NCBI RefSeq assembly: GCF_001655055.1
Contig: NZ_LXEW01000042.1
Location: 62,001 to 126,000, forward strand
DNA: 64,000 bases
DNA from: Providencia heimbachae ATCC 35613
Lineage (GTDB): Bacteria > Pseudomonadota > Gammaproteobacteria > Enterobacterales > Enterobacteriaceae
Direction: 5' to 3'
Position numbers and translations under genes: made by a program. This document shows positions 12,559 through 23,200 of the stretch, piece after piece. Each line of letters starts with the position of its first letter. Position 1 is the first letter of the stretch. The notes under the pieces are model-generated. The model ran no database searches. It was not told the DNA's origin and saw nothing but the letters and a program-made list of their open reading frames with translations.

Positions 12559-12752
12559 ATTTAGTTCGCTATTTTAATATGAGTGTTATTTCAATTTATA
12601 TATTAATTTTTATTTTTCATAGCTAAAGTGAATTTGATTATTTTAATTAACTAAATTTTAATTTAATGTTTTTATTTTATGTGAAACAATCCTAGTGACG
12701 TTTTTTATAATTGTTAATTGTATTTTTATTTAAAATCAAAGGAATGATAAGT

Positions 12753-15700
12753 ATGCTGAATAATAAAGTAAAATCAAAGATAATTGTCCAAGCATTGCGA
12801 GATAGTCATTTAAAAATACCGATATTTGGAAATGCAGCAACAAAGAATGGTTCTGCAAATTATGATATTAAAACGTTTATTGCTGATCCATTGTCATTCT
12901 CTAAATTATTTGCAATCAGTGGTGATAACATGACTAAAATGGGAAAGTTACCTCCACGTGGTCGAGCTCAATTTACAAAAGTATCACCACATACTTTTGC
13001 GGTAGAAATGGTATATGAATCGTCAAAGCTTACTTCAGAATTAACCGTTGATGCTTATTTTTTAGGTTACAATGGCGCTAATCAATCAACTAAAACACCT
13101 TCATTCGTTGATATCCCTATACAAGCAACAGAAAATGATTTTCTATTTACCGGATCTTTAACTGGATGCTCAGTCATTGTGACAAAACATAATGAACTCG
13201 TATATCGTGTTTATCATGATGGGCGTGTCAATAGTTCAGTGTTATATGACAATGTAGTCATGGCATTTGATTTTCGAGATTATCAAGTTTCTGGGGCGGA
13301 CGAAGGCCTAGCAATGGCTTATATGAGATTTAAAGAAGGTAGGTGGGCATTAATTCTACAACGGCAAGAATATGAAGTTATTGATGGAATCCCAATACCG
13401 AAGCTACGAACGCACGGAATTATCGTTAATAGCCTATCTCCTGATGAAGCGTTCTCTCGATTAAATTTAGAAAGGTTTAATCAATATCGTAATGATGTTC
13501 ATCAAAAATTAGTCGATATTGCAAAATACTTTAATATTGATACGACTAATATTGAAGATGGAGTTTACTTAGAAGGCGAGTTCTCATCGCAGCATCCCGC
13601 TATTATTCCTTGGGTAAAGTTACAGAATGAAATAAAACAACATCTCAATATTGAAAAAAGAAAAATAAAGATAAAAATAGAGAATGCAAGAGCGGAAATT
13701 GTTGATTTGAAAAATAAAAAATCAACATTAAATAAAACAGTAACATCAGATGAGGATAGTGTAAGAATTGATGAGTTAGAAAAAATATTAGAAATGAATA
13801 AAGAATTAAATGAATATTACAAACAAAAATACGATTCCATTTTATCTGAACTGTTATCTGTTGAACGTAGTTGGTTATGGTTAAAAATTAAAAAACATTA
13901 TGGAGAGGGAGCGGTTGTTAAAATAGAAGAGCCGAGGATTAAAACAGGTTTTCTATCGAATGAAACAAGAATTAAAAATCAATATGAAGCTATATTAAGT
14001 AATGATATATGGATGGGAGAGATTGAGTTCAATACCGGTATTAAAAATTATCATGAATTGAGCATTAATGGGTTTAATGATGAAATGTCTTCATCAAAAA
14101 TGAAAGAATTTTATATTCATGGCGGCTTAAATATTAAAGATAGAGGTGCTTTATCTCAACAGATTAAAATAAAAGAAAAATCCGAATATATAAAAAACGT
14201 TTTAGATTTTACATTAAGAATGAATACCTTATTTCAAAAAGGTGGAAGTATTTATCAACGAGTAGCGCCCCAAGATTTATATTTATCGTTGATGGGGGAT
14301 GATTCGGGGCGCTGTTACCCTTTAGTTAGAGCAATGTCAGTTGCACTCGCTTTAGACGGTAACAGCGGTGCGGATGAGCTGCTTAATAAAATGTTTATTG
14401 CAGCAGCCTCACCGGAAGAAAAAAACTCGGTGATATTGAAAATGTCATTGATCAACTTACATTCAAATCTAGAAGCCATAGAGGCATCAACGTCTCTTGA
14501 TTTACTTGATTTAAAGGGAATCAAAAAGATATTAATTGAGACTGACGGGACGAAAATGTATGCCTTAAATACCCAAAGTCATTCTATGTTAATAGGAAAA
14601 AAGAGCCAGAATGGCGGAGTTAGTTACTATTTTTATGATCCTAACTTTGGCCTTTACACATTCGATAGCCCTAAAAAACTATTTTCTACGTTAAATGATT
14701 TTTTAGTTAAAAATAAGATGGCGTATCAATATGATGCACTAGGAAAAATATCAGAACCTATCTTTGAACTAATTTCCATTGATGTACAAAAAATGGCTGA
14801 TGTCGAGGTCGGCTCGGGAGTGAGCGTTGAAGATTTAGTCTATTCAACTGATTTAGAAGAAGTCACTCAGCGATACAAGAAGACTAAATTTTTTATAGAA
14901 AAACAAAATTCATTAGTGAAAGACCGGCAAATACAGTCTTCTTTTAGCATTTTAAAAGCGGAGCAATGGGGAGCACGTCTTGAATTATCGGTCGATAAAA
15001 TCACCCAGCTTCACCAATTAAATGAAAATTGGTTACCCGTTTTTGCGAGTACAGATGCATTAGATGATGGGCGATATCGAATACAGTTTATTCATAAAGG
15101 CGATGAGAGTCTTCCTCGTTGGATTGAAACGGATGATAAAACGTTTTTTGAATTTAAAGAATATTTTAATCAATCAATCGATACTTTTAGCAAGCACTAC
15201 TCTTTTAATGATTTAGCGTTACAACATGAAGATGTCCATGGTGGTGTATATGATGCTGAACATGTTGATGGGCTTAATTCTGCGATAGGTATTCGGGCAT
15301 TGATTGAATGGTCTGCCAATCGAAATCGCCAGTCAGTTGCTTCAGGGGAGCCTTCTAATCTAGATACAGCATTGAAAATCCATGCCTATGTAAGTTATAC
15401 AATGATGGCTCATGGAACATTGAGCGATGTGTCTAGAGTCACTCGGTTGGTGAATACACTTTGGAAGGAAGGCTCTGAAGTAGGAAAAACAGTGATGAAT
15501 AATTTTTCATCATCATTTTTACGGACAGCGAATGAGGGGATTGGGGCTGTTTTTCAAGGTACGATGGTTGGGCTCGATATTTATGAATTAGCGAATGCAG
15601 AAAATGAGCAGCAGCGAGCGGTATTTGGAACTCAATTAGCGTTTGACTCAGCAGCACTAACGACAACGATCGTGGGATATGGCGCATCTCTGTTAGGGGC

Positions 15701-18700
15701 TGAAACCATTGCGGGTGTTGCCATGCCATTAGCTGTACCGCTAGCAGGCATTGGCATTGGCGTCACAGAGTTAGTTAAAATTAATGAGCGGCATGCATTA
15801 AAGGCAGCGGAAGTTGGCGCCATTTTTATGCATTATAAAGAAAATTATCAGAATGCAGCGATAACTTATGACGCCGAAAAAAGTTTATTAATACCAACAA
15901 ATGGCATTGTAATCGATGAGATTGATTTTTCAGAGAGAACTTTCAAGCTAGGCAGCCAATATATCTACCGCGGAGAAGAAAGGTCATGGACGCTTGGATA
16001 TAGTGCCTTGAGTGATTTTCAATCATCTCCACGTGCGGAGATTAATAAGGATAACGCCATTAATGTGAGAGAAGCGGTTGGGGTTTCACCAGAGTGGGTT
16101 AATTTTGATACAACTAAGTCGAATGCTATCGTGCTACCGGTTGTGCCTAAGTCTTATATTAATTATAAATACAGCACCCTTTTTGGCGCAACAAGTCGTG
16201 GAGATAGTGGGTTTTCAGTTCTGAGAAATATGGAAGAAAGCTATCAGTTTTATTTTGACTATTTTTATTGTGGTATGGAGTATGTCATATCACAATTAAG
16301 CCATGAATATGTTTTTACATCGATTAATATCATTTTAGATCCTCAAAATAGACATTTAATTGTCCCTACACTTCCAGAGTCCTGGCATGGTCATATAGAA
16401 CATGTTGCTATAGGGCGTGATGGCGAATATCAAATTACGCTGAATCATGGCGCTTCTTTAAGGTTGAAACAATCATCAATTGGCAGTGGTGAGCCCACGT
16501 GGATTATTGATACCAGCTTTATTGATAATAATAATGATCTCGTTATTCAAATTACGGATGATCATATTAAAATAGGTAACACAGTTGTTTATGTTGACGA
16601 TACTGCGAAGTCTAATCAATTTCGTCTTGTTAATAGTCGACATGAAACTCGTGAAATTAATTTTAAGCATAAAACGGTAGACATTATCAGCTTGAATGGA
16701 AAGCATTGGCGTTCAAAAGAACTGTCTATTGAGTCTTTTCTCGAAGGTTTAGCAAAAAAAGGTGAATTGCATCGGCAATATGTAATTATTAATCATTATC
16801 AGCATAATGATGTGGATGTCGGACGTGCTTTTTATGATGTTACCGCGAAGCGTATGCTCTATACCAATTCCTCGAATATAGAAAACCAATCTGCATTATT
16901 AGCGGGTATCATTAGTGATACAGCATATTTTTATTCGGAAGAAGAGGGCGTTTTTTGGACGATAGATATCAATACGGGAATTTTGAAAACACGCTTTAAT
17001 TTTTTAGCGTTATTAGGCAATAACACAAGAATTGACCGAATTACGTTAAAAAATGATTTAGTGAGTATTGAATTAACTAACATAAATAGAAATAGCAAAG
17101 TAAATATCACTTATCACATGGAGAATAATCAATTAGCGTTAGTCAGCATTTCTAATGATCGAGCTTTAATGGACAAATTACATCAGACGACGACTACAAT
17201 TCCATTGAAACAATGTAAGGAACTCTTAAAACATGATTATTTGGTCAGCGCTAACTATATTAGAAGTCAGGAACATGGAACTGAAATATCACAAGTATCA
17301 TCATCACCAACGTTAGCAAAAATCATGATGGTCAAAGGTACTGATTACTTAGGTTTCACTCGATTTTATTGGTTACGTCGTGATGATGGTTCATTAATTA
17401 AACCCAATTTAGAAAAGCCTGAAAATTATGATCAGCAGTTAATATCCGATTTATCTCCGTCATTACGATGGTTTTCGAGTAACGCTAACGAATTAGCTTA
17501 TATGGATAGGCAACTCGCCAATAGAGTCCCTTTTGAGGCGGTGATGGGAAATACCTATGCTGGCTTTATGACCAAAGCAGAACTATTACAAATGGAATAT
17601 CAATTTGAAGTTAGCGGAACAATACCGACGTTATTAAAAATTGTGGGTGCGCGTTTTAAATCATTTGATCCCATGACGGATACATGGAATTGGCAACCAC
17701 CAAAGGATCTAACATTAGTTTGTAGCCTCTTTGATGATAATGGAGTAGAAGTCTTTTTCTTTTATAGCCAACAGGAAGACACAATTTTTCGCCAAGAAGG
17801 GCTAGGACAAGATATTATTGATCTTCATAATCCAACCGCGAAACGATTGAATTTCAATCAAATAGAAACGGTTTTTAATTGGCAAGGGAATGCATTAGTT
17901 ATTTTCAAAAATGGCGTTGTGAAGCAGCTTAATGTTGATGGCAGTGCAAATATCGTTGCCCTTAATAAAGAATGGTTTGAAAACAAATTATTTAATTGGG
18001 AGAGCTTAAACCAATTTACTAATGAAGAGCATCCAATCGCATTATTAGGATTAAAAAGAGATGATGGGAAACAGTTATTACCTGCATGGTATTTCAAAGA
18101 TAAAGTAATTATTACTCAGTATTTATCATCTGAAAATGACTTACAGTTTTTAGGTTTTGACCAAAATACGCAAAGTGGGATTATTTTTGATTCACAGACT
18201 AAAAAACTGTATCAGCAAAAAGCGATTACTAACACTGAGCTGTCTGATCTGTTTAATGAAAATGCAGTTCTAAAACACCCAAAAAGTTTACCTGAACAAG
18301 TTGAATTATATCCTACCGCGCCTCTTAAAAGTGTAAAAAAAATGGGAGGAGGATTAATGGTATTCACCTTTGAGGGACAAATTATTTTTCATTCATTATC
18401 AAGTCAAGGGCAATTAGGTTCATCATTAATTATTAAAGGAACAAAAAGTGATGATATTCTTACTCCAACACAATTAAAAGATGTCCAGACATTGATATTA
18501 AGTGGGGGAGAAGGGAAAGATACTTACCAATTAAGAATGGATGATTGGCAACGTTACCAAGTGATTATCGTTGATAATCACTCAATGGATGAAGCGATAG
18601 ATCGTCTTATTCTGCCTATCAAAAATAATCAAAATGATCTTTTTATTAATAGACATCATGATGATTTAATTATCACCGATTCAATAAACCAGACATCACT

Positions 18701-18998
18701 AATATTACGTGATATTTACGGCGCGAATGCTGGAGCTAAACGTCATTTGATGATTCAATTGGATAAGCACAGTTTTCACGTAAATGACCTTGCTGACACG
18801 CTTGAAATCCATCGTGGTGCCATGTATTTATCGAGTTACTTTGAAGATAAACATTCATTTAATCGGGAGCTGGTTTTGTTGGCAGATAATTGTTGTCAAA
18901 TTGAACCTATTGATAGTTTAAGTAACTTGAAGGATCCAGCTTATTCATTTAGCAAACTAAACTCAGGGATATTGCCATTAAACAGGGTTCAGTATTAA
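12753..18998 (+). CDS. Giant multidomain toxin: LTGC deamidase-like domain, C58-like protease, TcdA/TcdB-type pore-forming domain
   Basis: A 2081-residue protein without a Sec signal peptide, recognised as a member of the TcdA/TcdB pore-forming-domain toxins (relatives of Mcf and LifA/Efa1). Order seen, numbered from ATG 12753. (1) Residues about 70-230 hold FTGSLTGC (Cys139) and VYHDGR (His155), resembling the Cys-His dyad of CNF1/BLF1 deamidases. (2) A charged coiled coil lies at about 293-374. (3) A C58/MCF-like cysteine protease has Cys521 in GRCYPLVRAM, His610 in QSHSMLIG and Asp629 in FYDPNFG. (4) A pore/translocation domain lies at about 840-1220, with a hydrophobic Ala/Gly-rich hairpin at about 959-1003, then LPVVPKSYINYKY and FGATSRGDSGF. 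(5) A long beta-rich C-terminus has one RTX-like GGEGKDTYQL near 1917. AAAGGA nine bases upstream favours ATG 12753 over ATG 12744. Domains 4 and 3 are confident; domain 1 is inference. No secretion genes are adjacent. Confidence 0.82.
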   Translation: MLNNKVKSKIIVQALRDSHLKIPIFGNAATKNGSANYDIKTFIADPLSFSKLFAISGDNMTKMGKLPPRGRAQFTKVSPHTFAVEMVYESSKLTSELTVDAYFLGYNGANQSTKTPSFVDIPIQATENDFLFTGSLTGCSVIVTKHNELVYRVYHDGRVNSSVLYDNVVMAFDFRDYQVSGADEGLAMAYMRFKEGRWALILQRQEYEVIDGIPIPKLRTHGIIVNSLSPDEAFSRLNLERFNQYRNDVHQKLVDIAKYFNIDTTNIEDGVYLEGEFSSQHPAIIPWVKLQNEIKQHLNIEKRKIKIKIENARAEIVDLKNKKSTLNKTVTSDEDSVRIDELEKILEMNKELNEYYKQKYDSILSELLSVERSWLWLKIKKHYGEGAVVKIEEPRIKTGFLSNETRIKNQYEAILSNDIWMGEIEFNTGIKNYHELSINGFNDEMSSSKMKEFYIHGGLNIKDRGALSQQIKIKEKSEYIKNVLDFTLRMNTLFQKGGSIYQRVAPQDLYLSLMGDDSGRCYPLVRAMSVALALDGNSGADELLNKMFIAAASPEEKNSVILKMSLINLHSNLEAIEASTSLDLLDLKGIKKILIETDGTKMYALNTQSHSMLIGKKSQNGGVSYYFYDPNFGLYTFDSPKKLFSTLNDFLVKNKMAYQYDALGKISEPIFELISIDVQKMADVEVGSGVSVEDLVYSTDLEEVTQRYKKTKFFIEKQNSLVKDRQIQSSFSILKAEQWGARLELSVDKITQLHQLNENWLPVFASTDALDDGRYRIQFIHKGDESLPRWIETDDKTFFEFKEYFNQSIDTFSKHYSFNDLALQHEDVHGGVYDAEHVDGLNSAIGIRALIEWSANRNRQSVASGEPSNLDTALKIHAYVSYTMMAHGTLSDVSRVTRLVNTLWKEGSEVGKTVMNNFSSSFLRTANEGIGAVFQGTMVGLDIYELANAENEQQRAVFGTQLAFDSAALTTTIVGYGASLLGAETIAGVAMPLAVPLAGIGIGVTELVKINERHALKAAEVGAIFMHYKENYQNAAITYDAEKSLLIPTNGIVIDEIDFSERTFKLGSQYIYRGEERSWTLGYSALSDFQSSPRAEINKDNAINVREAVGVSPEWVNFDTTKSNAIVLPVVPKSYINYKYSTLFGATSRGDSGFSVLRNMEESYQFYFDYFYCGMEYVISQLSHEYVFTSINIILDPQNRHLIVPTLPESWHGHIEHVAIGRDGEYQITLNHGASLRLKQSSIGSGEPTWIIDTSFIDNNNDLVIQITDDHIKIGNTVVYVDDTAKSNQFRLVNSRHETREINFKHKTVDIISLNGKHWRSKELSIESFLEGLAKKGELHRQYVIINHYQHNDVDVGRAFYDVTAKRMLYTNSSNIENQSALLAGIISDTAYFYSEEEGVFWTIDINTGILKTRFNFLALLGNNTRIDRITLKNDLVSIELTNINRNSKVNITYHMENNQLALVSISNDRALMDKLHQTTTTIPLKQCKELLKHDYLVSANYIRSQEHGTEISQVSSSPTLAKIMMVKGTDYLGFTRFYWLRRDDGSLIKPNLEKPENYDQQLISDLSPSLRWFSSNANELAYMDRQLANRVPFEAVMGNTYAGFMTKAELLQMEYQFEVSGTIPTLLKIVGARFKSFDPMTDTWNWQPPKDLTLVCSLFDDNGVEVFFFYSQQEDTIFRQEGLGQDIIDLHNPTAKRLNFNQIETVFNWQGNALVIFKNGVVKQLNVDGSANIVALNKEWFENKLFNWESLNQFTNEEHPIALLGLKRDDGKQLLPAWYFKDKVIITQYLSSENDLQFLGFDQNTQSGIIFDSQTKKLYQQKAITNTELSDLFNENAVLKHPKSLPEQVELYPTAPLKSVKKMGGGLMVFTFEGQIIFHSLSSQGQLGSSLIIKGTKSDDILTPTQLKDVQTLILSGGEGKDTYQLRMDDWQRYQVIIVDNHSMDEAIDRLILPIKNNQNDLFINRHHDDLIITDSINQTSLILRDIYGANAGAKRHLMIQLDKHSFHVNDLADTLEIHRGAMYLSSYFEDKHSFNRELVLLADNCCQIEPIDSLSNLKDPAYSFSKLNSGILPLNRVQY

Positions 18999-19076
18999 TT
19001 GTATAAGTTAAATAAAAAACGTGATGCATGACCTGAGCCTATATATAAACGTGGAAAGCTTGGTTAAGCAGTAGGT

Positions 19077-19120
19077 AAGGACTGATTTTTGTACTTTACA
19101 GAACTCAGTCCTTTTAATTT
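19077..19120. terminator. Terminator-like hairpin between toxin gene and tpsA-like gene
   Basis: AAGGACTGA (19077-19085) pairs with TCAGTCCTT (19105-19113) around a 19-base loop, followed by TTAATTT. The two flanking genes converge here, so the element may end both transcripts. The loop is long, so it is a moderate candidate. Confidence 0.5.
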
Positions 19121-19144
19121 ATACACCTTGATTACGTTTTATGA

Positions 19145-20104
19145 CTACTCGGTCTTAGTCACTTGGGCCACAAGAGGTTGTAGATTTTTGCCAATTTTAA
19201 TCGTTCCCGTATCTGAAATGGAAAATTCACCATCCCCGCGTAATGAAAAATTCATAGTTTGTATCAGTCCTTTAATATCGATTTTATTTTGTGGGCAAAG
19301 AAAGCTGTCTTTACATTGATATTGGTGGCTCTCAAGAGTGATTAAACGGCCTGAAAGCTTAGCATTTTCACTCATATCTAAATGATTACTTTGGCTATAA
19401 GGAATGTCGGTTTTAAATTTGGCACCATAACGCATTGTCCCTTCCCTCGGTGAAATAGAGGCAGTACCTGATGCACTGATATAATTTTGTATAGCGGAAT
19501 GAATGTTGACAGCATTTTGTAATTTTATGCGGTCGGCAAAGACATTTATTTTGGATAATTGAATAGGATTGGCTTGTTGTTGATTGATACTGACTTGGCT
19601 TCCCGGATGGACTGAGAATTTAAGCTGGCTGTAATCTTCTAATTTCTTAGGTTCGAGTTTATTTTCATTTTCTTTATTTTTAACATACTGCTTTTCAAGG
19701 CTGCCTGCGATCAGGGATAGGCTGCTGATGTTACTTGCTGAACCATCGACCCAAGAAATACCATTTGGATTGGCTATCACCAAATTTGCTGCTTGCCCTT
19801 TTATCCCTAATATTCCCTGAATTTTACTTTCTTCCGTACCCGTGACCTCGGCTAATATGAGTTTAGCTGCCTTGTCACCAAGGTTACTATTGGTATTGAT
19901 ATCATTATTAAAAATAAGACCATGCTCATTGGAAGATAAGGTATCAAACGAATTAAACGAGATATGGTTTTTAAGTGGGGCGCTAATATCAATATTTTTC
20001 GCTTTAGTGATATCAATATCAGAGGCTGAAGAGGTAAGTGGGATAAGCGTAAATAAAAGTGGGGTTAACCTTATGATGACGGACTGTAAGTGTATTTTTT
20101 TCAT
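19145..20104 (-). CDS. Short TpsA-like filamentous haemagglutinin N-terminal (TPS) domain protein
   Basis: Has a signal peptide (MKKIHLQSVIIRLTPLLF...SSAS) followed by a TPS carbohydrate-dependent haemagglutination domain carrying the family NPNGI motif (IANPNGISWVDGS). In two-partner secretion this domain is recognised by an outer-membrane TpsB pore and begins a right-handed beta-helix. Here the protein ends after 319 residues, so it has little more than the TPS domain and lacks the repeats of true adhesins. Two cysteines (QYQCKDSFLC) are near the C-terminus. The start at 20104 is preceded by AAAAGGA; an upstream in-frame extension lacks a signal peptide. No tpsB gene is adjacent. It may be a remnant of a longer adhesin or a small secreted TPS protein. 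Confidence 0.75.
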   Translation of the reverse strand: MKKIHLQSVIIRLTPLLFTLIPLTSSASDIDITKAKNIDISAPLKNHISFNSFDTLSSNEHGLIFNNDINTNSNLGDKAAKLILAEVTGTEESKIQGILGIKGQAANLVIANPNGISWVDGSASNISSLSLIAGSLEKQYVKNKENENKLEPKKLEDYSQLKFSVHPGSQVSINQQQANPIQLSKINVFADRIKLQNAVNIHSAIQNYISASGTASISPREGTMRYGAKFKTDIPYSQSNHLDMSENAKLSGRLITLESHQYQCKDSFLCPQNKIDIKGLIQTMNFSLRGDGEFSISDTGTIKIGKNLQPLVAQVTKTE

Positions 20105-20231
20105 TAATGCATTCCTTTTATTAAAAACATCCTTTCGCTGTTTGTGAGTATAAAGGCAAATTTGTCCACATAAACAATCAAAAAATAATAAGGAAGGAAT
20201 AAAAAACATGAGGAAGAAACGAGGATCTAGC

Positions 20232-20266
20232 GTAATAAAAAAGGCCACCAAGTGGTGACCTTTTGA
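20232..20266 (-). terminator. Terminator of acrAB
   Basis: Read on the minus strand, AAAAGGTCACCA and TGGTGGCCTTTT form a 12-bp stem with one mismatch and a two-base turn, followed by TTATTA. It lies 18 bases beyond the acrB stop. Confidence 0.85.
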
Positions 20267-20281
20267 TAATCAAAGTAATGA

Positions 20282-23200
20282 TTACTGAGCTGCTGGTGGA
20301 TGGTTATGTTCAACATCTTCAGACTTCTTCGAGAAACGGCGACGGATCACCACAAAGAAGACGGGAACGAAGAAGATAGCCAGTGATGTTGCAGCAAACA
20401 TACCACCAAGAACACCTGTACCAACAGAGTTCTGTGATGCTGAGCCTGCACCATTACTAAACACCAGAGGGATAACCCCTAACATAAAGGCTAAGGATGT
20501 CATCAGAATTGGTCTTAAACGCATTTTAACTGCATTCAATGTTGCTTCAACCAACCCTTTGCCTTCTTTTTCCATTAAGTCTTTAGCGAATTCAACAATC
20601 AAAATTGCGTTCTTCGCCGATAGCCCAATGGTTGTCAGGAGCCCTACCTTAAAGTAAACGTCATTATCGAGACCACGAATAGAGGTAAAGAGTAATGCAC
20701 CGATAATACCCAAAGGAACCACTAACATGACCGAGAACGGAACTGACCAGCTCTCATACAGTGCAGCAAGACAGAGGAATACCACTATCAAGGAAATTGC
20801 GTACAGAGCAGGGGCTTGGTTACCCGCCAGACGTTCTTGATATGACATACCTGTCCACTCATAACCAATACCCGTAGGTAAGTTTTCTGTGGTCAGTTTC
20901 TCCATCATCAGCATTGCATCACCGGTACTTTTACCCGGAGCCGCTTGACCTTGAATGTTCATTGCCGGTACACCGTTATAACGCTCTAAACGTGGTGAAC
21001 CAAATTTCCATGGGTCTTGAGATTCGTCCATAAATGCAGAGAACGGAACCATTTTACCTAGGTTATTACGAACATATAAGTTGCTGATGTCGGATGGTAA
21101 CATGCGGCTTTCCGCATCACCTTGTACGTAAACTTTCTTCACACGACCACGGTCGATAAAGTCGTTAACGTAGCTTCCACCAAAGACAGAGCTGAGTGTT
21201 GCGTTGATATCACTTATGGCAACGCCTTGAGCCTGTGCTTTTTGTTGGTCAATATAAATACGATATTGCGATGTATCATCTTGACCATTAGGGCGGACAC
21301 CTTGCAATATTTCTGGGTGCTGAGCGGCTAATCCAAGTAACTGATTACGGGCTTGCATCAATTGCTCATGCCCTAAGCCACCTTTATCAACTAACTCGAA
21401 GTCAAACCCGTCAGCAGTACCTAACTCAACAATAGCAGGAAGGTTAAAGGCATAAATCATCGCCTCTTGCTTTTGAGAAAGTGCAATATTGGCGCGTTGC
21501 ACAATCGCATCAACGTGGTTTTCATCACCTTTACGTTCGCTCCAATTTTTCAGAACGACGAACGCGAGACCCATGTTTTGCCCTTGACCCGCGAAGCTAA
21601 AGCCCCCAACGGTAAAGACAGATTCAACGTTATCTTTTTCTTTTGTATGGTAGTAGTTATTCACTTCATCCAATACAGCTTGCGTTTGTTCTTGCGTAGA
21701 TCCCGGCGGTAGTTGAACCATCGACAGGAATACCCCTTGGTCTTCTGCAGGTAAGAAAGACGAAGGGAGACGCACGAACATTAACGCCATGCCCGCAACT
21801 AACACTAAGTAAATCAATAAATAACGACCAGTGCCGTTAAGCATACGACTTACGCTGTCGGTATAGTGGTGAGCTTGTTTTTCAAATGTTCTATTGAACC
21901 ATCCAAAGAATCCTTTTTGAGTACCATGGCTGCCTTTTTCAATCGGCTTAAGCATAGTGGCACACAGTGCTGGCGTTAAGATCATTGCAACCAGTACGGA
22001 TAAGAGCATCGATGATACGATAGTAATTGAGAACTGGCGGTAAATTGCCCCTGTAGCACCCCCGAAGAAGGCCATTGGGATAAATACGGCCGAGAGTACC
22101 AATGCGATACCGACTAACGCACCTTGGATTTGACCCATTGATTTTTTGGTCGCTTCTTTTGGTGATAAGCCTTCTTCTTGCATAACACGTTCAACGTTCT
22201 CAACAACAACGATGGCGTCATCGACGAGTAGACCGATGGCGAGCACCATCGCAAACATCGTCAAGGTGTTAATTGAGTAACCGAATGCCGACAAGATGGC
22301 AAAGGTTCCTAGAAGTACCACGGGTACTGCAATTGTTGGTATCAATGTGGCGCGAATGTTTTGTAGGAACAAATACATGACGACAACAACCAACATAATT
22401 GCTTCGACTAACGTTTTTACAACTTCGTTAATTGAGATTTTAACGAATGGTGTTGTATCGTATGGATAAACAATTTCTAAGCCTTGAGGGAAGAACGGTT
22501 TCATCTCTTCAAGTGCTGCACGAACGTTGTTAGAGGTATCTAACGCATTCGCGCCTGTTGCTAACTTAATACCGATACCTGCTGCTGGCATGCCATTAAA
22601 GCGGGCAATCGTACTGTAGTTTTCTGCACCGAGTTGAACTTCCGCAACATCTTTAATGCGAACTTGCGAACCATCTTGGTTCACTCGTAGCAGGATGTTG
22701 GAGAACTCCTCAACGTTATTTAAACGAGTTTGAGCAATAATTGATACGTTTAAACGTTGGTTCTCGATTGATGGCGAACCCCCGAGTTGCCCCGCTGCAA
22801 CCTGGTTATTTTGGACCTTGATTGCATTGATGACATCGGTTGTTGTCATGTTGTACTTAACGAGCTGCTCTGGTTTCAACCAAATACGCATTGCATATTG
22901 GGTACCAAACAGTTGCGTCTCACCGACACCATTGACTCGGCTAAGGGGGTCTTTAATATTCGAACCCACATAGTCGGCAATATCGTACTGACCCATTGAG
23001 CCATCGTTTGAGACGAAACCTGCAACCATCAAGAATGAACTGGTTGATTTATCGACACTAATACCTTGTTGCTGAACTTCTTGTGGCAACAGTGGCATCG
23101 CCAGTTGCAATTTATTTTGCACCTGAACTTGCGCGATATCTCCATCAGTACCCGCTTCAAAAGTTAGCGTAATACTTGCTGAACCAGATGAATCGCTGCT

